40,159 bases of DNA, from the NCBI GenBank assembly GCA_937864265.1, contig CALMIR010000130.1:1-40159 (forward strand), in the 5' to 3' direction. Below the pieces are notes generated by a model. That model saw nothing but the letters and a program-made list of their open reading frames with translations. It made no database searches and had not been told where the DNA came from. Origin of the DNA: an uncultured Saprospirales bacterium (lineage in GTDB: Bacteria > Bacteroidota > Bacteroidia > Chitinophagales > Saprospiraceae). A program made the translations under genes and the position numbers. Positions 15,434 to 23,980 of this stretch are shown here, piece after piece. Positions within the stretch are counted from its first letter, which is position 1. Each line of letters opens with the position of its first letter.

Positions 15434-16030
15434 ATGAACTACCACGCTGCCAAAGCCTTTATTTTGGACAAACTAGAGCGCGAACTCTCCGAGCGGCTCT
15501 ACTACCATGGGATTCATCATACCCTAGACGTTTTGTACATGATTGAAGAGTTGTGCTATTTGGAAAATGTCTCTCCACATGATGCTTTGTTGCTCAAAAC
15601 AGCAGCGCTTTTCCACGACTCTGGATTTACGGTCAGCAACAAGGAGCACGAAATGCTGGGCTGCGAAATCGCCCGAAATGCCTTGCCAAAATACGATTAT
15701 ACCCCAGCCGAAATTGAAGCCGTTTGCGGTATGATTATGGCCACCAAAATACCGCAGTCGCCCAAAACCTATTTGGAAGAAATTATATGCGACGCTGACC
15801 TGGATTACTTGGGTCGGGATGATTTTTACGATATTGGCTCTACCCTCTTTGAAGAGCTAAAAGCTTATGATGTACTCAAATCAGAAGAAGCTTGGAATCG
15901 CTTGCAGGTGGACTTTCTGCAAAAGCACCGCTTTTTTACCAAAGCCAATCGCCAGCGCAGGGCGCATCGCAAAGAGCAGTATTTACATGAGTTGGAAGCA
16001 CTCATAGCTACTTATAGTGAAAAAATTTAG
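15434..16030 (+). CDS. HD-domain phosphohydrolase
   Basis: Predicted protein of 198 residues with the metal-binding HD pattern: His29 in YYHGIHHTLDVLYMIEEL, His61-Asp62 in AALFHDSGFT and an Asp in IICDADLDYLG (about 120-122). Members of this superfamily hydrolyse phosphate esters or nucleotides; the substrate here is unknown. ATG 15434 is preferred. The frame is open to a TTG at 15371, but that stretch lies within the palindromic repeat element and adds no conserved sequence. The gene ends before a terminator-like stem-loop at 16104-16153. Confidence 0.88.
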   Translation: MNYHAAKAFILDKLERELSERLYYHGIHHTLDVLYMIEELCYLENVSPHDALLLKTAALFHDSGFTVSNKEHEMLGCEIARNALPKYDYTPAEIEAVCGMIMATKIPQSPKTYLEEIICDADLDYLGRDDFYDIGSTLFEELKAYDVLKSEEAWNRLQVDFLQKHRFFTKANRQRRAHRKEQYLHELEALIATYSEKI

Positions 16031-16103
16031 ACCTGCTAAGCAGCGATTTTAGCCCAAGGGGCGTTTTGCCATTAGTTTGATGATATAGGCGTTAAATTTC
16101 CAG

Positions 16104-16165
16104 GCAGCCCCTGCTTTACACTCACTAGTTCAAATAACATAAGAAGGGGCTGCTTGTTTTATTTT
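16104..16165 (+). terminator. Terminator-like stem-loop after the HD gene
   Basis: GCAGCCCCT (16104-16112) pairs with AGGGGCTGC (16145-16153) across a 32-base loop, and the T-rich run TTGTTTTATTTTT follows at once. The large loop is unusual, but the stem and U-tract fit a terminator for the plus-strand gene. Confidence 0.6.
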
Positions 16166-16171
16166 TACTCC

Positions 16172-16687
16172 CTAGCTTTCTCCGCTATTTTCCCTACCAA
16201 GCCGGATAACATCTTCACTGGTCAATTGAAAAAGAGGTGGTGTTTGCACCTCTAGGTATTGTAACATCAGGTACAATTGTCCCCTATGATGAATTTCGTG
16301 TTCTATCATAGCTCGCAGCCATTTTCCGCGCCTAATTGGCGTTCCAATTGGCGTTTGACAATATTCACTCAAAAACGATTCAGGTTGTTCTTCCAAAAAC
16401 CTAAGCATAGTATGCATCGTATCATCATATAGCTTTACAATGGCCTCAGCGGTAGGTGCAAAATCAGCAGAACAACCCCTGTAAGTACTGACCTGCCCCT
16501 GGATATTAGGCAAATACATATCCCGCTCGATAAGGATGATGTGGCGAGCCAAATCGCCCAAAGAAAAAGTTCCTTCTTTCCAACGAAAACCCAAGTGTTC
16601 ATCAGAAATAAGTCGAACGACTTTTAATGTTCGCTCTTTAATACGCCGATAATAGGCCAGAAATTCGGCCATATTGTTATTAACCAT
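16172..16687 (-). CDS. DinB-family protein
   Basis: Predicted protein of 171 residues with the four-helix DinB/YfiT pattern. Metal-binding His candidates are in LGDLARHIILIERDMY and in AMIEHEIHHRGQLYLML near residues 135-150. WKEGTFSLGDLARH is the typical first-helix segment. Family members are thiol-dependent or metal-dependent enzymes of varied function; nothing here specifies the substrate. The start is taken at MVNNN (16687); MAEF at 16672 is possible, and a TTG at 16708 is less likely. Confidence 0.88.
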   Translation of the reverse strand: MVNNNMAEFLAYYRRIKERTLKVVRLISDEHLGFRWKEGTFSLGDLARHIILIERDMYLPNIQGQVSTYRGCSADFAPTAEAIVKLYDDTMHTMLRFLEEQPESFLSEYCQTPIGTPIRRGKWLRAMIEHEIHHRGQLYLMLQYLEVQTPPLFQLTSEDVIRLGRENSGES

Positions 16688-16789
16688 GAAGTAAACTTTG
16701 AATTCCAAAACTAAAAAATCTATGCAAAATCCAGCGAGGTAAAAACTTACGGTTATTTTTACAGGAATCGAACAGATAAAACCACTGAC

Positions 16790-18829
16790 ATGAAGTATTC
16801 ACTCCTTTTGCTTTTTACCCTATTCGTATTTGGCTCTAAGGCTCAATCCAGCGATCTGAGCCAATCCGGCTGGCACATACAAGCCAGTGATATTGATCCG
16901 AATCATTACTATGGCATTACCTGCGCCAACGGAATGGTCGGTTTGGTTTCTTCGCCCGAACCCATGAAGGTCAAAGATGTCGTGCTCAATGGCGTATATG
17001 ATAACTATCAGCGGGGTCGAGTTTCCAATATTTTAAAGACCTTCAACCACGTGAACATGGAGTTGGATGTGGATGGCAGACGTATCAGCAGAAAGGATAT
17101 TGCCAATTATGTCCAGACGCTAGACATGAAAAGAGCCACCTTGACCACTACTTTTGATATAGGTGGAAAAATCAGTGTGAAGCATGAAATGATGGCCTTG
17201 CGCCATCTGCCTTTTACGGCGATGGTGATGGTCGAAATTACCGCCAAGCAAGCAGTCAGCATCACCCCTATCAGCGTCATTGAAGCGCCAGACCACCTGA
17301 GCGATGTACGCAATTTTTACAGCGAAATAGACCGCCCACACGTCACTATACCCCTGCTAACTTCCATGGCCAATAGCCCTTCTGGGAAAATAAAGCTGGC
17401 GGTATCCAATAGTTTTATCTTTGAAGAGGCGCATGGCCAGGAACCGGACATCATCCACGAAGACTGGGACTACAACCGCCATTTGGCCAAATTTTATAAG
17501 TCGTTAAAAGCAGGTGAAACCTATCGCTTCAGTTTGGTCGCTTCGGCGGTCTCCTCCGAGCACTACGAAGATCCGCTGAACGAGGCCGAGCGTTTGACCA
17601 TTTTTGCCAAATTGGAAGGCAGCAAACGCCTGTTGCAATACCACGAAGCCGCCTGGGCTAAACTCTGGGAAAGCGACATCATCATTGGAGGTAATGTGGC
17701 CGACCAACGCGATGTCCACTCCATGATTTATCACTTGTACTCGTTTGCACGGGAAGGCACGGCTTACAGCCTTTCGCCGATGGGGCTTTCCGGCTTGGGT
17801 TACAACGGCCACGTTTTTTGGGACACCGAAATATGGATGTACCCGCCACTGCTGGCGCTGCAACCGGCAATAGCGCGCTCGCTGCTCGAATACCGCTATC
17901 AGCGCCTGGATGCTGCTAAGCAAAACGCCTTTGCCCACGGGTACAAAGGCGCTATGTACCCCTGGGAATCCGCCGATGATGGCTCAGAGGATACGCCTGT
18001 ATGGGCGCTCACAGGGCCGTTTCAACACCACATTTCCGGCGATATTGCTTGGGCTTGCTGGAAATACTATCAAGTGACCGGCGATAAAGATTGGTTGCGC
18101 GATCGGGGCTACCCGATGATGAAAGAAGTAGCCGACTTTTGGGCTAGTCGGGTAGAACGCAATGGCCCCGGGCAATACGATATTAAAAACGTGATCGGCG
18201 CCAACGAATGGGAAGAAAATATCGACAACAACGCCTACACCAATGGTATGGCAATCACTGCCCTGAGGCAGGCCACCAAAGCTGCCCAGGCCCTGGGCTA
18301 TACGCCTGATCCCGATTGGGAGCATGTGGCTCAAAATATCCCGATTCTGACCTTCCCCGATGGCACCACCCGGGAAAATGCCACATACAACGGCGTTACC
18401 ATCAAGCAAGCGGATGCCAATTTGTTGTCCTATCCAATGGACATCATTACGGATAAAAACCGCATCCGGCAAGATTTGGCTTACTACGAACCGCGCATGT
18501 CTGCCGAAGGCCCGGCCATGGCACATTCTGCTTTGGCAACCATCTATGCCCGGCTGGGGGAAACTGAAAAGGCGTATGAAATGTTCAAGCGCAGCTACAA
18601 ACCCAACGAAGTACCGCCCTTTGGCGTTTTGGCCGAAACCGCCGGGGGTACAAATCCTTACTTCGCTACTGGTGCTGGGGGTACGCTCCAAACGCTCATT
18701 TACGGATTGGCTGGCGTGGATTTTACAGACAAAGGGTTGACGCTGCTAAACAGCCGCCTGCCCAAAGCCTGGAAATCGCTGGAAGTGACGGGTGTTGGTC
18801 AGGAGGAGAAACGGGTGAAGGTGGAGTAA
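16790..18829 (+). CDS. Glycoside hydrolase family 65 protein, secreted
   Basis: Predicted protein of 679 residues with a signal peptide (MKYSLLLLFTLFVFGSKAQS). An N-terminal beta-sandwich (about 25-280) is followed by the (alpha/alpha)6 barrel. Barrel motifs include GHVFWDTEIWMYP, YPWESADDGSEDTP, HISGDIAWACWKYY and GANEWEENIDNNAYTNG, in which Glu473 sits where GH65 enzymes keep their general acid. The C-terminal part has MSAEGPAMAHSALATIYARL. The architecture resembles acid trehalase and PGGHG-like hydrolases more than the phosphorylases, since no clear phosphate-binding loop is seen; the substrate is likely an alpha-glucoside (inference). It stands alone, with a repeat hairpin downstream. 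Confidence 0.9.
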   Translation: MKYSLLLLFTLFVFGSKAQSSDLSQSGWHIQASDIDPNHYYGITCANGMVGLVSSPEPMKVKDVVLNGVYDNYQRGRVSNILKTFNHVNMELDVDGRRISRKDIANYVQTLDMKRATLTTTFDIGGKISVKHEMMALRHLPFTAMVMVEITAKQAVSITPISVIEAPDHLSDVRNFYSEIDRPHVTIPLLTSMANSPSGKIKLAVSNSFIFEEAHGQEPDIIHEDWDYNRHLAKFYKSLKAGETYRFSLVASAVSSEHYEDPLNEAERLTIFAKLEGSKRLLQYHEAAWAKLWESDIIIGGNVADQRDVHSMIYHLYSFAREGTAYSLSPMGLSGLGYNGHVFWDTEIWMYPPLLALQPAIARSLLEYRYQRLDAAKQNAFAHGYKGAMYPWESADDGSEDTPVWALTGPFQHHISGDIAWACWKYYQVTGDKDWLRDRGYPMMKEVADFWASRVERNGPGQYDIKNVIGANEWEENIDNNAYTNGMAITALRQATKAAQALGYTPDPDWEHVAQNIPILTFPDGTTRENATYNGVTIKQADANLLSYPMDIITDKNRIRQDLAYYEPRMSAEGPAMAHSALATIYARLGETEKAYEMFKRSYKPNEVPPFGVLAETAGGTNPYFATGAGGTLQTLIYGLAGVDFTDKGLTLLNSRLPKAWKSLEVTGVGQEEKRVKVE

Positions 18830-18842
18830 GAAGACGTTTTTG

Positions 18843-18890
18843 GGTTTCTGGTTTCAAGGCAGGTCAACCAGAAACCAGAAACTAGAAACC
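18843..18890. repeat. Hairpin repeat (copy 2 of GTTTCTGGTTTC family)
   Basis: GTTTCTGGTTTC (18844-18855) pairs with GAAACCAGAAAC (18871-18882) across a 15-base loop, and a further AGAAACC follows. The same arms occur at 21279-21313. It lies between convergent GH65 and cytochrome genes and may act as a bidirectional terminator. Confidence 0.7.
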
Positions 18891-18893
18891 AAA

Positions 18894-19844
18894 TCACCGT
18901 TTAACCTCATTGTCTATCGCCGGCACCGTTTGCATATACGCCCAAATGGCATGGACATCGCTATCTGTCATTAAGGTAAATTTGGGCATGGCGGGGTGCA
19001 AACCTACACCATCTGCTCCCTGTCCGTAGCGAACCGCATTCGCAAACTGCTCCTCTGTCCAGTTACCAATTCCGTGTTCTGGATGCGGGGTAATATTGGC
19101 AGCCAGCGTAATATCGGCAGGATTACCAATGACAGGCACGGGCGCTCCTCCGCCAAAGTAGCCGGGTGAATTTTCAGGTATCAAAATGTCATTCGTTTCA
19201 AAACTGGCCGAATGGCAATCATAGCACAAAAATGCCCCCGTAGCCAAATATTTGCCGTAAGCAACCGCATCATTGGGGTTGACTGTTGCAGGGGGTGTTT
19301 CGGGATAAGGGAGGGGCTTAAACACCAAATTCGACAAAATCTTCACCAACAAAGTAGGTTGGTGATCAGGGTGTTGCACCGCAGAGGGCTGCACCTTATT
19401 GGCATCCGATTTCAGATATGCGACGATGCTTTTCAAGTCTTCATCACTCAAATGGACAAAGCGGGGCATCAGGGGTATGGCAAACTCCCCATCTCGTTTT
19501 ACGCCCGTGCGCAATAGATACATCAATTCTCCATTGGTGTATTTGCCGATGCCGTGTTCGGGATCTTGGGTAATGTTGGCGGCATACCACACACCAAAAT
19601 CCTTGTTGTCTTCCATCAATCCGCCAGATAGTTTATTATCAGCACCAGTATGACACATACCACAGCTTAGATTGGTCAGGTATTCCCCCCTGGCAATCGT
19701 AGCCGAATCCATACTGATCTGAACCTCCGGCGCATTGACTTCGTATTTTGGGAAGCCTTTGATGTTGAAATACAGCAGCGCAGCCAAAATCAAAACGATG
19801 GCGGAACCCAATAGGATTCCAATAATTTTTAATGCTTTTTTCAT
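18894..19844 (-). CDS. Dihaem c-type cytochrome, membrane-anchored
   Basis: Predicted protein of 316 residues. An N-terminal transmembrane anchor (about 5-26) is followed by two cytochrome c domains. Haem motifs are CGMCH (Cys61, Cys64, His65) and CYDCH (Cys207, Cys210, His211). Likely axial Met ligands are in IPLMPRF (Met126) and LHPAMPKF (about 296). Both halves repeat the pattern ANITxxPEHGIGxxT. The architecture matches cytochromes that pass electrons in the periplasm, often near a dehydrogenase, but no partner gene is adjacent. The upstream region is occupied by copy C of the palindromic element. Confidence 0.93.
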   Translation of the reverse strand: MKKALKIIGILLGSAIVLILAALLYFNIKGFPKYEVNAPEVQISMDSATIARGEYLTNLSCGMCHTGADNKLSGGLMEDNKDFGVWYAANITQDPEHGIGKYTNGELMYLLRTGVKRDGEFAIPLMPRFVHLSDEDLKSIVAYLKSDANKVQPSAVQHPDHQPTLLVKILSNLVFKPLPYPETPPATVNPNDAVAYGKYLATGAFLCYDCHSASFETNDILIPENSPGYFGGGAPVPVIGNPADITLAANITPHPEHGIGNWTEEQFANAVRYGQGADGVGLHPAMPKFTLMTDSDVHAIWAYMQTVPAIDNEVKR

Positions 19845-19860
19845 GATCTAATTGGTTTTA

Positions 19861-19960
19861 GTAACGCAGAAAAATTATGTTACCGATTTGTGCTTACCAG
19901 AGCGGACTCCAGGTAAATCGGGAAATGATTTTTTACACCATACGAAAGCTATTAATACTT
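19861..19960 (+). repeat. Palindromic intergenic element, diverged copy (C)
   Basis: This copy aligns with 15237-15368. It has GTAACGCAGAAAAATTATGT, CCGATTTGTGCTTACCA, then a shorter centre, AAATCGGGAAATGATTTTTT (19915-19934), CACCATA and GCTATTAATACTT. Left arm 19867-19889 and right arm 19915-19934 are complementary as in copy B. Terminal repeats are not preserved. Its right end contains the stop codon of the gene ending at 19952. Confidence 0.72.
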
Positions 19961-20419
19961 CCTTTCTTTGACCCATATCCAATCATCCTGCCCATCCATG
20001 TTGTCGATGATGTCCATTTGCAGGCGATGCATCATTTGCGACATTTCCGACAGTATGTGCAATTCTTCCAGGGTAAAAGTTTCATTGTCATAATATTCGT
20101 AGTGTACAGAAGTCCCATTTGTCGCCGTAATGAGCAATCCGCCGTTTCCCATTCGCCGGCATTGCAATTCGACATAAGCGCCTTGTGGCAAACGATCATT
20201 AGGGAAAAAATCCAGCGCCAATAATTGGCCGTTCCATTGAAAAGTGCCATAATGTTCCCCATTTACGTCGTGAACCGCGCTGAAATATCCCGTAGGGGAA
20301 AAACGGAGCCATTCGCCCTTGCCTTCGTCGTCCACCCCGTAGTAGCGACCTTCCAGCCCTTGAGCAAAATTCAGTGTTGATGCCGTGCAAAAAGCGAACA
20401 ATAAAAAGAAGGTTTTCAT
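19952..20419 (-). CDS. Small secreted protein, function unknown
   Basis: Predicted protein of 155 residues with a signal peptide (MKTFFLLFAFCTASTLNFAQ). The mature part, GLEGRYYGVDDEGKGEWLRF and so on, looks like an all-beta domain with alternating aromatic and hydrophobic residues (GTFQWNGQLLALDFFPN), followed by an amphipathic helix rich in Met (LSEMSQMMHRLQMDIIDNM). I do not recognise a family. The 3' end overlaps copy C of the palindromic element, which supplies the TAA stop. A -7 promoter box lies 36 bp upstream of the start. Confidence 0.75.
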   Translation of the reverse strand: MKTFFLLFAFCTASTLNFAQGLEGRYYGVDDEGKGEWLRFSPTGYFSAVHDVNGEHYGTFQWNGQLLALDFFPNDRLPQGAYVELQCRRMGNGGLLITATNGTSVHYEYYDNETFTLEELHILSEMSQMMHRLQMDIIDNMDGQDDWIWVKERKY

Positions 20420-20454
20420 GATAATAGAATTTATGTTGATTCAAACAGATGTTG

Positions 20455-20462
20455 CAAAGTTA
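20455..20462 (-). promoter_or_regulatory. Candidate -7 promoter box (TAACTTTG)
   Basis: On the minus strand TAACTTTG followed by GCA matches the Bacteroidota -7 consensus TAnnTTTG and lies 36 bp upstream of the ATG at 20419. No TTTG is found at the expected -33 spacing, so support is partial. Confidence 0.35.
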
Positions 20463-20639
20463 CAGGCAGCCTCTGAACAGGGTTTTAGGATACGTCGCAG
20501 GAGTTTTCAAATTTGTCGCAAAAGGCTTTTTTCTTATTTTTTTACAGGCGCTGTGCTTTTTTTTTGCTCAATCGTGACTTTTGATCTACTTTTAGTCTTA
20601 ATTGCAGAAAATATTTTTTGAACCCTAAATACGATCATT

Positions 20640-21269
20640 ATGAGCGTTAATTTGATGGACATGTTTCAGGATCAACTGTCAAAAGGATTGGTTGATCAGT
20701 TAAGCCAGCAACTGGGCGGCGCCGACAAACAACAAACCATGACGGCAGCTTCTGGAATTTTCACTACTTTAATGGGGGCATTATCCAAAAATGCATCCAA
20801 CCCGGAAGGCGCACAAGCACTTAACAACGCCCTGGAGCGTGACCATGATGGCAGCATTTTGAATGATTTGGCAGGCTTACTCAACGGCAATAATCAACAA
20901 ATCGATAACCCACGCTCCTTAAACGGTGCAGGTATCCTTGAGCACATCCTGGGCAACAAACAAAATTCAGCCATTGATATCATCAGCCAAATAAGTGGTT
21001 TGGAATCTAACAAAACCGGCAACCTGATGACGATGCTGGCTCCTGTTGTGATGGGCATGTTGGGTAAAACCAAACGCGAGCAAGGCTTGGATGTAATGGA
21101 TATCGCCTCTTTGCTCAATAACAACGTCAGCAATCAAAAGCAGCAAAATAACCCAACGATGGATTTGGTGAGCCGTTTTCTGGACAGCGACGGCGATGGC
21201 AGCATCGTGGACGATCTGGCCAATATGGGCATGAAGATGTTGGGCGGATTTTTGAGTAGAAAAAGATAA
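20640..21269 (+). CDS. DUF937 (YidB-like) protein
   Basis: Predicted cytosolic protein of 209 residues with the DUF937 pattern: LVDQLSQQLGGADKQQTMTA near the start, GIFTTLMGALSKN, and GLESNKTGNLMTMLAPVVMG. Two acidic loops, ERDHDGSILNDL (about 65-76) and DSDGDGSIVDDLAN (about 184-197), look like calcium-binding loops and are typical of the family. Function unknown. It is divergent from a secreted protein gene over 220 AT-rich bases and is followed by a strong hairpin repeat. Confidence 0.88.
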   Translation: MSVNLMDMFQDQLSKGLVDQLSQQLGGADKQQTMTAASGIFTTLMGALSKNASNPEGAQALNNALERDHDGSILNDLAGLLNGNNQQIDNPRSLNGAGILEHILGNKQNSAIDIISQISGLESNKTGNLMTMLAPVVMGMLGKTKREQGLDVMDIASLLNNNVSNQKQQNNPTMDLVSRFLDSDGDGSIVDDLANMGMKMLGGFLSRKR

Positions 21270-21273
21270 AAAC

Positions 21274-21400
21274 GGGCTGGTTTCTGGTTTCACCTGCCTT
21301 GAAACCAGAAACCACCCGTCTGAGCCGCCTGCCCGAATGATCCCGCGAAAAACGCGGGAGAAGGCGGGGGCAGGAAAACTTGAGACCAGAAACCTGAAAC
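21274..21400. repeat. Hairpin repeat cluster (copy 3), also a likely terminator
   Basis: GGTTTCTGGTTTCA (21279-21292) and TGAAACCAGAAACC (21300-21313) form a perfect 14-bp stem with a seven-base loop right after the DUF937 stop. Next is CCTGCCCG (21328-21335), then TCCCGCG-AAAAA-CGCGGGA (21341-21359), then CGGGGGCAGG (21365-21374), which fold as nested stems; 21338-21363 is identical to 1572-1597. A degenerate GACCAGAAACC follows (21384-21394). Confidence 0.75.
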
Positions 21401-21408
21401 TTCTAATC

Positions 21409-21876
21409 ATGCAAAACGAAACCCTCATTCACCAATTTTATCAAGCTTTTCAGCGGGGCGATGCAGAGGGGATGGCGGCTTGTTACCATTCCGATATTGA
21501 GTTCGAAGACCCCGCTTTTGGCCGCCTACGGGGAAAAGAGGTCGGCGCGATGTGGGCCATGCTCATTGATCGCAGCAAAGGTCAATTGCAAATAACTTAT
21601 TCAGATGTTAAAGCCGATGGTCAAAAAGGGCAGGCGTATTGGGAAGCACGATATGCCTTTTCTCAGACTAAGCGACAAGTCCACAACAAGATCAATGCCC
21701 AATTCCAATTCAAAGATGGCAAAATCATTGCCCATCGCGACCAATTTTCTTTTTGGAAATGGACGATCATGGCCTTAGGGCTTCCCGGTATATTGTTGGG
21801 CTGGACACCTTTTTTGAAAAATAAGGTGCGCACACAAGTTAGAAAGGCTTTGACGCGCTTTCAAAGCATGAAGTAA
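21409..21876 (+). CDS. NTF2-like (SnoaL-type) protein
   Basis: Predicted protein of 155 residues. MQNETLIHQFYQAFQRGDAE and GMAACYHSDIEFEDPAFGRL are the classic first helices and strand of the NTF2/SnoaL alpha-beta cone. QFQFKDGKIIAHRDQFSFWKW forms the last strands, and a hydrophobic C-terminal stretch (IMALGLPGILLGW) follows. Such proteins are small enzymes or ligand-binding domains; the ligand is unknown. ATG 21409 is chosen because the longer frame (to 21337) would translate the upstream hairpin repeat. It is convergent with odhB, 13 bp away. Confidence 0.85.
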   Translation: MQNETLIHQFYQAFQRGDAEGMAACYHSDIEFEDPAFGRLRGKEVGAMWAMLIDRSKGQLQITYSDVKADGQKGQAYWEARYAFSQTKRQVHNKINAQFQFKDGKIIAHRDQFSFWKWTIMALGLPGILLGWTPFLKNKVRTQVRKALTRFQSMK

Positions 21877-21889
21877 GATCTGCTTCTGA

Positions 21890-23152
21890 TTAAATATCCA
21901 TTAGCATCGCCACGGGATCTTCCAGCAATTCCTTCACTTTAACCAAAAAGGTCACCGAAGTGCTGCCGTCAATAACGCGGTGGTCATAAGAAAGCGCCAG
22001 GTACATCATGGGGCGAATTTTGATTTCTCCATCCACCACCACGGGGCGCTCTTTGATGCCGTGCATGCCTAGTATGGCCGACTGTGGCTCATTTAAAATA
22101 GGGGTGCTCAATAGTGAACCGAATACCCCCCCATTGGTGATCGTAAAGGTACCACCCTGCATTTCTTCGATAGAAAGATTGCCATTGCGGGCTTTATCTG
22201 CCAATGCTTTGATCTTCCATTCTACTTCTGCAAAATTCAATGACTCGACGTTGTGAACGGGTGGCACGACAAGGCCATTGGGCGTAGAGATCGCAATAGA
22301 AATATCGGCGTAATCGTGGTAAATCAAGTCTTCCCCATCGAGAATGGCATTCACATCTGGCATTTCCATCAGCACTTTGGCGCAAGCTTTCGCAAAAATG
22401 GACATGAAGCCCAGCTTGATCCCGTATTTTTTGACAAAGCGATCCTGGTACTTGTTGCGCAAGTCCATGATGGCCGTCAGATCCACCTCATTAAAAGTGG
22501 TGAGCATCGCCGTGTTGTTTTTGGCGCTGACCAGCCGCTTGGCGATGGTGCGGCGCATGCGGCTCATCTTTTTCCGCTCTTCTGAACGGCTGAATGAAGT
22601 TTTGGACTCTGTGTGGACAGGAGTAGTTTCTTTTTTGGCTTCTGGCTGAGTGGCGGTAGCGGGTTGTTCTTGTTTTTGAGCAGCTACTGCTTTTTGAGCA
22701 TCTTCTTTGGTGATTCGGCCATCTTTGCCACTACCCGCTACGTCGGAGGCCGGAACATCGCCTTCCCGAAGTATTTTGGCGGCAGCCGGAGAGGGGTGTT
22801 GGCTGGCATAAGAACCCGCAGATTCTTGCTGAACCGGAGTCGGCGCTTGAGTAGTTGCCACTTCTGATGGCTTAGGGTCATCCGACTTGGGGTCATTTTT
22901 CTTTCCCTCCTGAACGCTGGTATCTATGGTGGCCACTAGCGCACCAATATCCAAATCGGCTCCTTCCTTGGCGACATGTGTCAACTTTCCGGATGCTTCG
23001 GCGGGAAATTCGAGGGTGGCTTTATCCGATTCAAATTCACAGATGGCTTGGTCGATTTTGACGAAATCGCCGTCTTTTACCAACCATTGTGATAGGGTTA
23101 CTTCTGTGATGGACTCCCCGATAACGGGAACTTTCATTTCAACGATGCTCAT
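21890..23152 (-). CDS. odhB: 2-oxoglutarate dehydrogenase E2 (dihydrolipoyl succinyltransferase)
   Basis: Predicted protein of 420 residues. It has an N-terminal lipoyl domain with the lipoylated Lys44 in [18 protein letters not shown], a Pro/Ala/Thr/Gln-rich linker, an E3/E1-binding domain ([20 protein letters not shown], then [11 protein letters not shown]) and a C-terminal acyltransferase domain. Catalytic His391 and Asp395 lie in YDHRVIDG, and the core includes [17 protein letters not shown]. The enzyme transfers succinyl groups to CoA in the TCA cycle. The GESITEV start and single lipoyl domain fit the succinyl rather than acetyl E2. No sucA neighbour is present, so the E1 gene must lie elsewhere. 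Confidence 0.93.
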   Translation of the reverse strand: MSIVEMKVPVIGESITEVTLSQWLVKDGDFVKIDQAICEFESDKATLEFPAEASGKLTHVAKEGADLDIGALVATIDTSVQEGKKNDPKSDDPKPSEVATTQAPTPVQQESAGSYASQHPSPAAAKILREGDVPASDVAGSGKDGRITKEDAQKAVAAQKQEQPATATQPEAKKETTPVHTESKTSFSRSEERKKMSRMRRTIAKRLVSAKNNTAMLTTFNEVDLTAIMDLRNKYQDRFVKKYGIKLGFMSIFAKACAKVLMEMPDVNAILDGEDLIYHDYADISIAISTPNGLVVPPVHNVESLNFAEVEWKIKALADKARNGNLSIEEMQGGTFTITNGGVFGSLLSTPILNEPQSAILGMHGIKERPVVVDGEIKIRPMMYLALSYDHRVIDGSTSVTFLVKVKELLEDPVAMLMDI

Positions 23153-23242
23153 TGCGATGTCTTTGCTTTTACTGGATGCAATATTCCGTCAATTGACTAA
23201 ATAATACAAACAATAGATCATTTTTTTGGGTTCGCCCAAAAA

Positions 23243-23923
23243 TTAAACCCGGGTGAGCAAACCAAAGGCGAAATCTTCCAGGAGTTTTTCAACTTGGCTC
23301 AGGTCATTGTCTTCGATAGAAATATCGGTTAAAGAAGGCAGGTGCAGAGCAAAATAGATATGATTATTGGCCATTTCAAGCAAAGTACTGGCTAATGCGC
23401 GCGGATAGGGAAAAAGTGCATTAACTTCTGCTATGATGTCGGCTATCTTTTTAGCCAATGCCTTGTACGTTAAGAAAAAGCCTTCTTTATTTTCTTTGTC
23501 GATTTCTTTGGTATGATAGGCTTTGGTTGCTTCTGCGACTACGATACGATGGAGTACATCTTCGTCCACAAACGCGACGGAGGTGTTGCGCCGGGTGGTA
23601 TCCGCAATGACGGAAATAGCAATTTTGAGTTTTTGCTCCGGCTCGGAAATATTCATGGTATTGTAATCAATGCGAAACTTCATCCATTCCCAATACCAGC
23701 ACAATAGATAAACGAGCAATAAATGCTTGTTTTCAAAATAGCGATATACCGAAGCCTCCGTTGACTCTATTACTTCAGCCAGTTTTTTAAAGGTAAACGC
23801 CTCAAAACCAATCTCATCAATTAGCAAAATACTATGCTGGATGATCTTGCGCCCCAATTTGGTGTCTTGTGGATCGCGCAGGTACAAACCTGGATTGAGA
23901 TTCATCTGAATAGTAACGGGCAT
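23243..23923 (-). CDS. TetR-family transcriptional regulator
   Basis: Predicted protein of 226 residues. The N-terminal helix-turn-helix spans about residues 24-70 (IIQHSILLIDEIGFEAFTFK, KLAEVIESTEASVYRYFENK). The C-terminal ligand-binding domain is unlike any I can place. The start at 23923 gives a 20-residue N-terminal extension before the HTH, acceptable for this family. Upstream lie a candidate -7 box and two direct repeats that could be its own operator. It is 90 bp upstream of odhB on the same strand and may regulate neighbouring metabolic genes (inference). Confidence 0.85.
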   Translation of the reverse strand: MPVTIQMNLNPGLYLRDPQDTKLGRKIIQHSILLIDEIGFEAFTFKKLAEVIESTEASVYRYFENKHLLLVYLLCWYWEWMKFRIDYNTMNISEPEQKLKIAISVIADTTRRNTSVAFVDEDVLHRIVVAEATKAYHTKEIDKENKEGFFLTYKALAKKIADIIAEVNALFPYPRALASTLLEMANNHIYFALHLPSLTDISIEDNDLSQVEKLLEDFAFGLLTRV

Positions 23924-23945
23924 GCGTGTGTTTTTTGTTATAGGT

Positions 23946-23980
23946 CAAATATAGCAATATATGTCCATACAATAGCAATA
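23946..23980 (-). promoter_or_regulatory. Candidate promoter and operator of the TetR gene
   Basis: On the minus strand TATATTTG (23946-23953) matches the -7 consensus. On the plus strand ATAGCAATA occurs twice, at 23951-23959 and 23972-23980, exactly 21 bp apart (two helical turns). The repeats overlap the promoter, as expected for an autoregulatory site, but a matching -33 box is weak. Confidence 0.45.

Noticed and set aside
17984-18691. Open frame of 235 codons antisense to the GH65 gene
   Set aside because: The plus-strand GH65 sequence is intact with family motifs throughout; the antisense frame reads as Gly/Ile-rich shadow.
21337-21408. N-terminal extension of the SnoaL-like gene
   Set aside because: The extension is the translated hairpin repeat; the NTF2 fold begins at the ATG at 21409.
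23222-23244. GGG-TTCG-CCC stem flanked by A/T after the TetR gene as terminator
   Set aside because: On the minus strand the stem is followed by A-residues rather than a T-run, and the stem is only 3 GC pairs plus A/T pairs.
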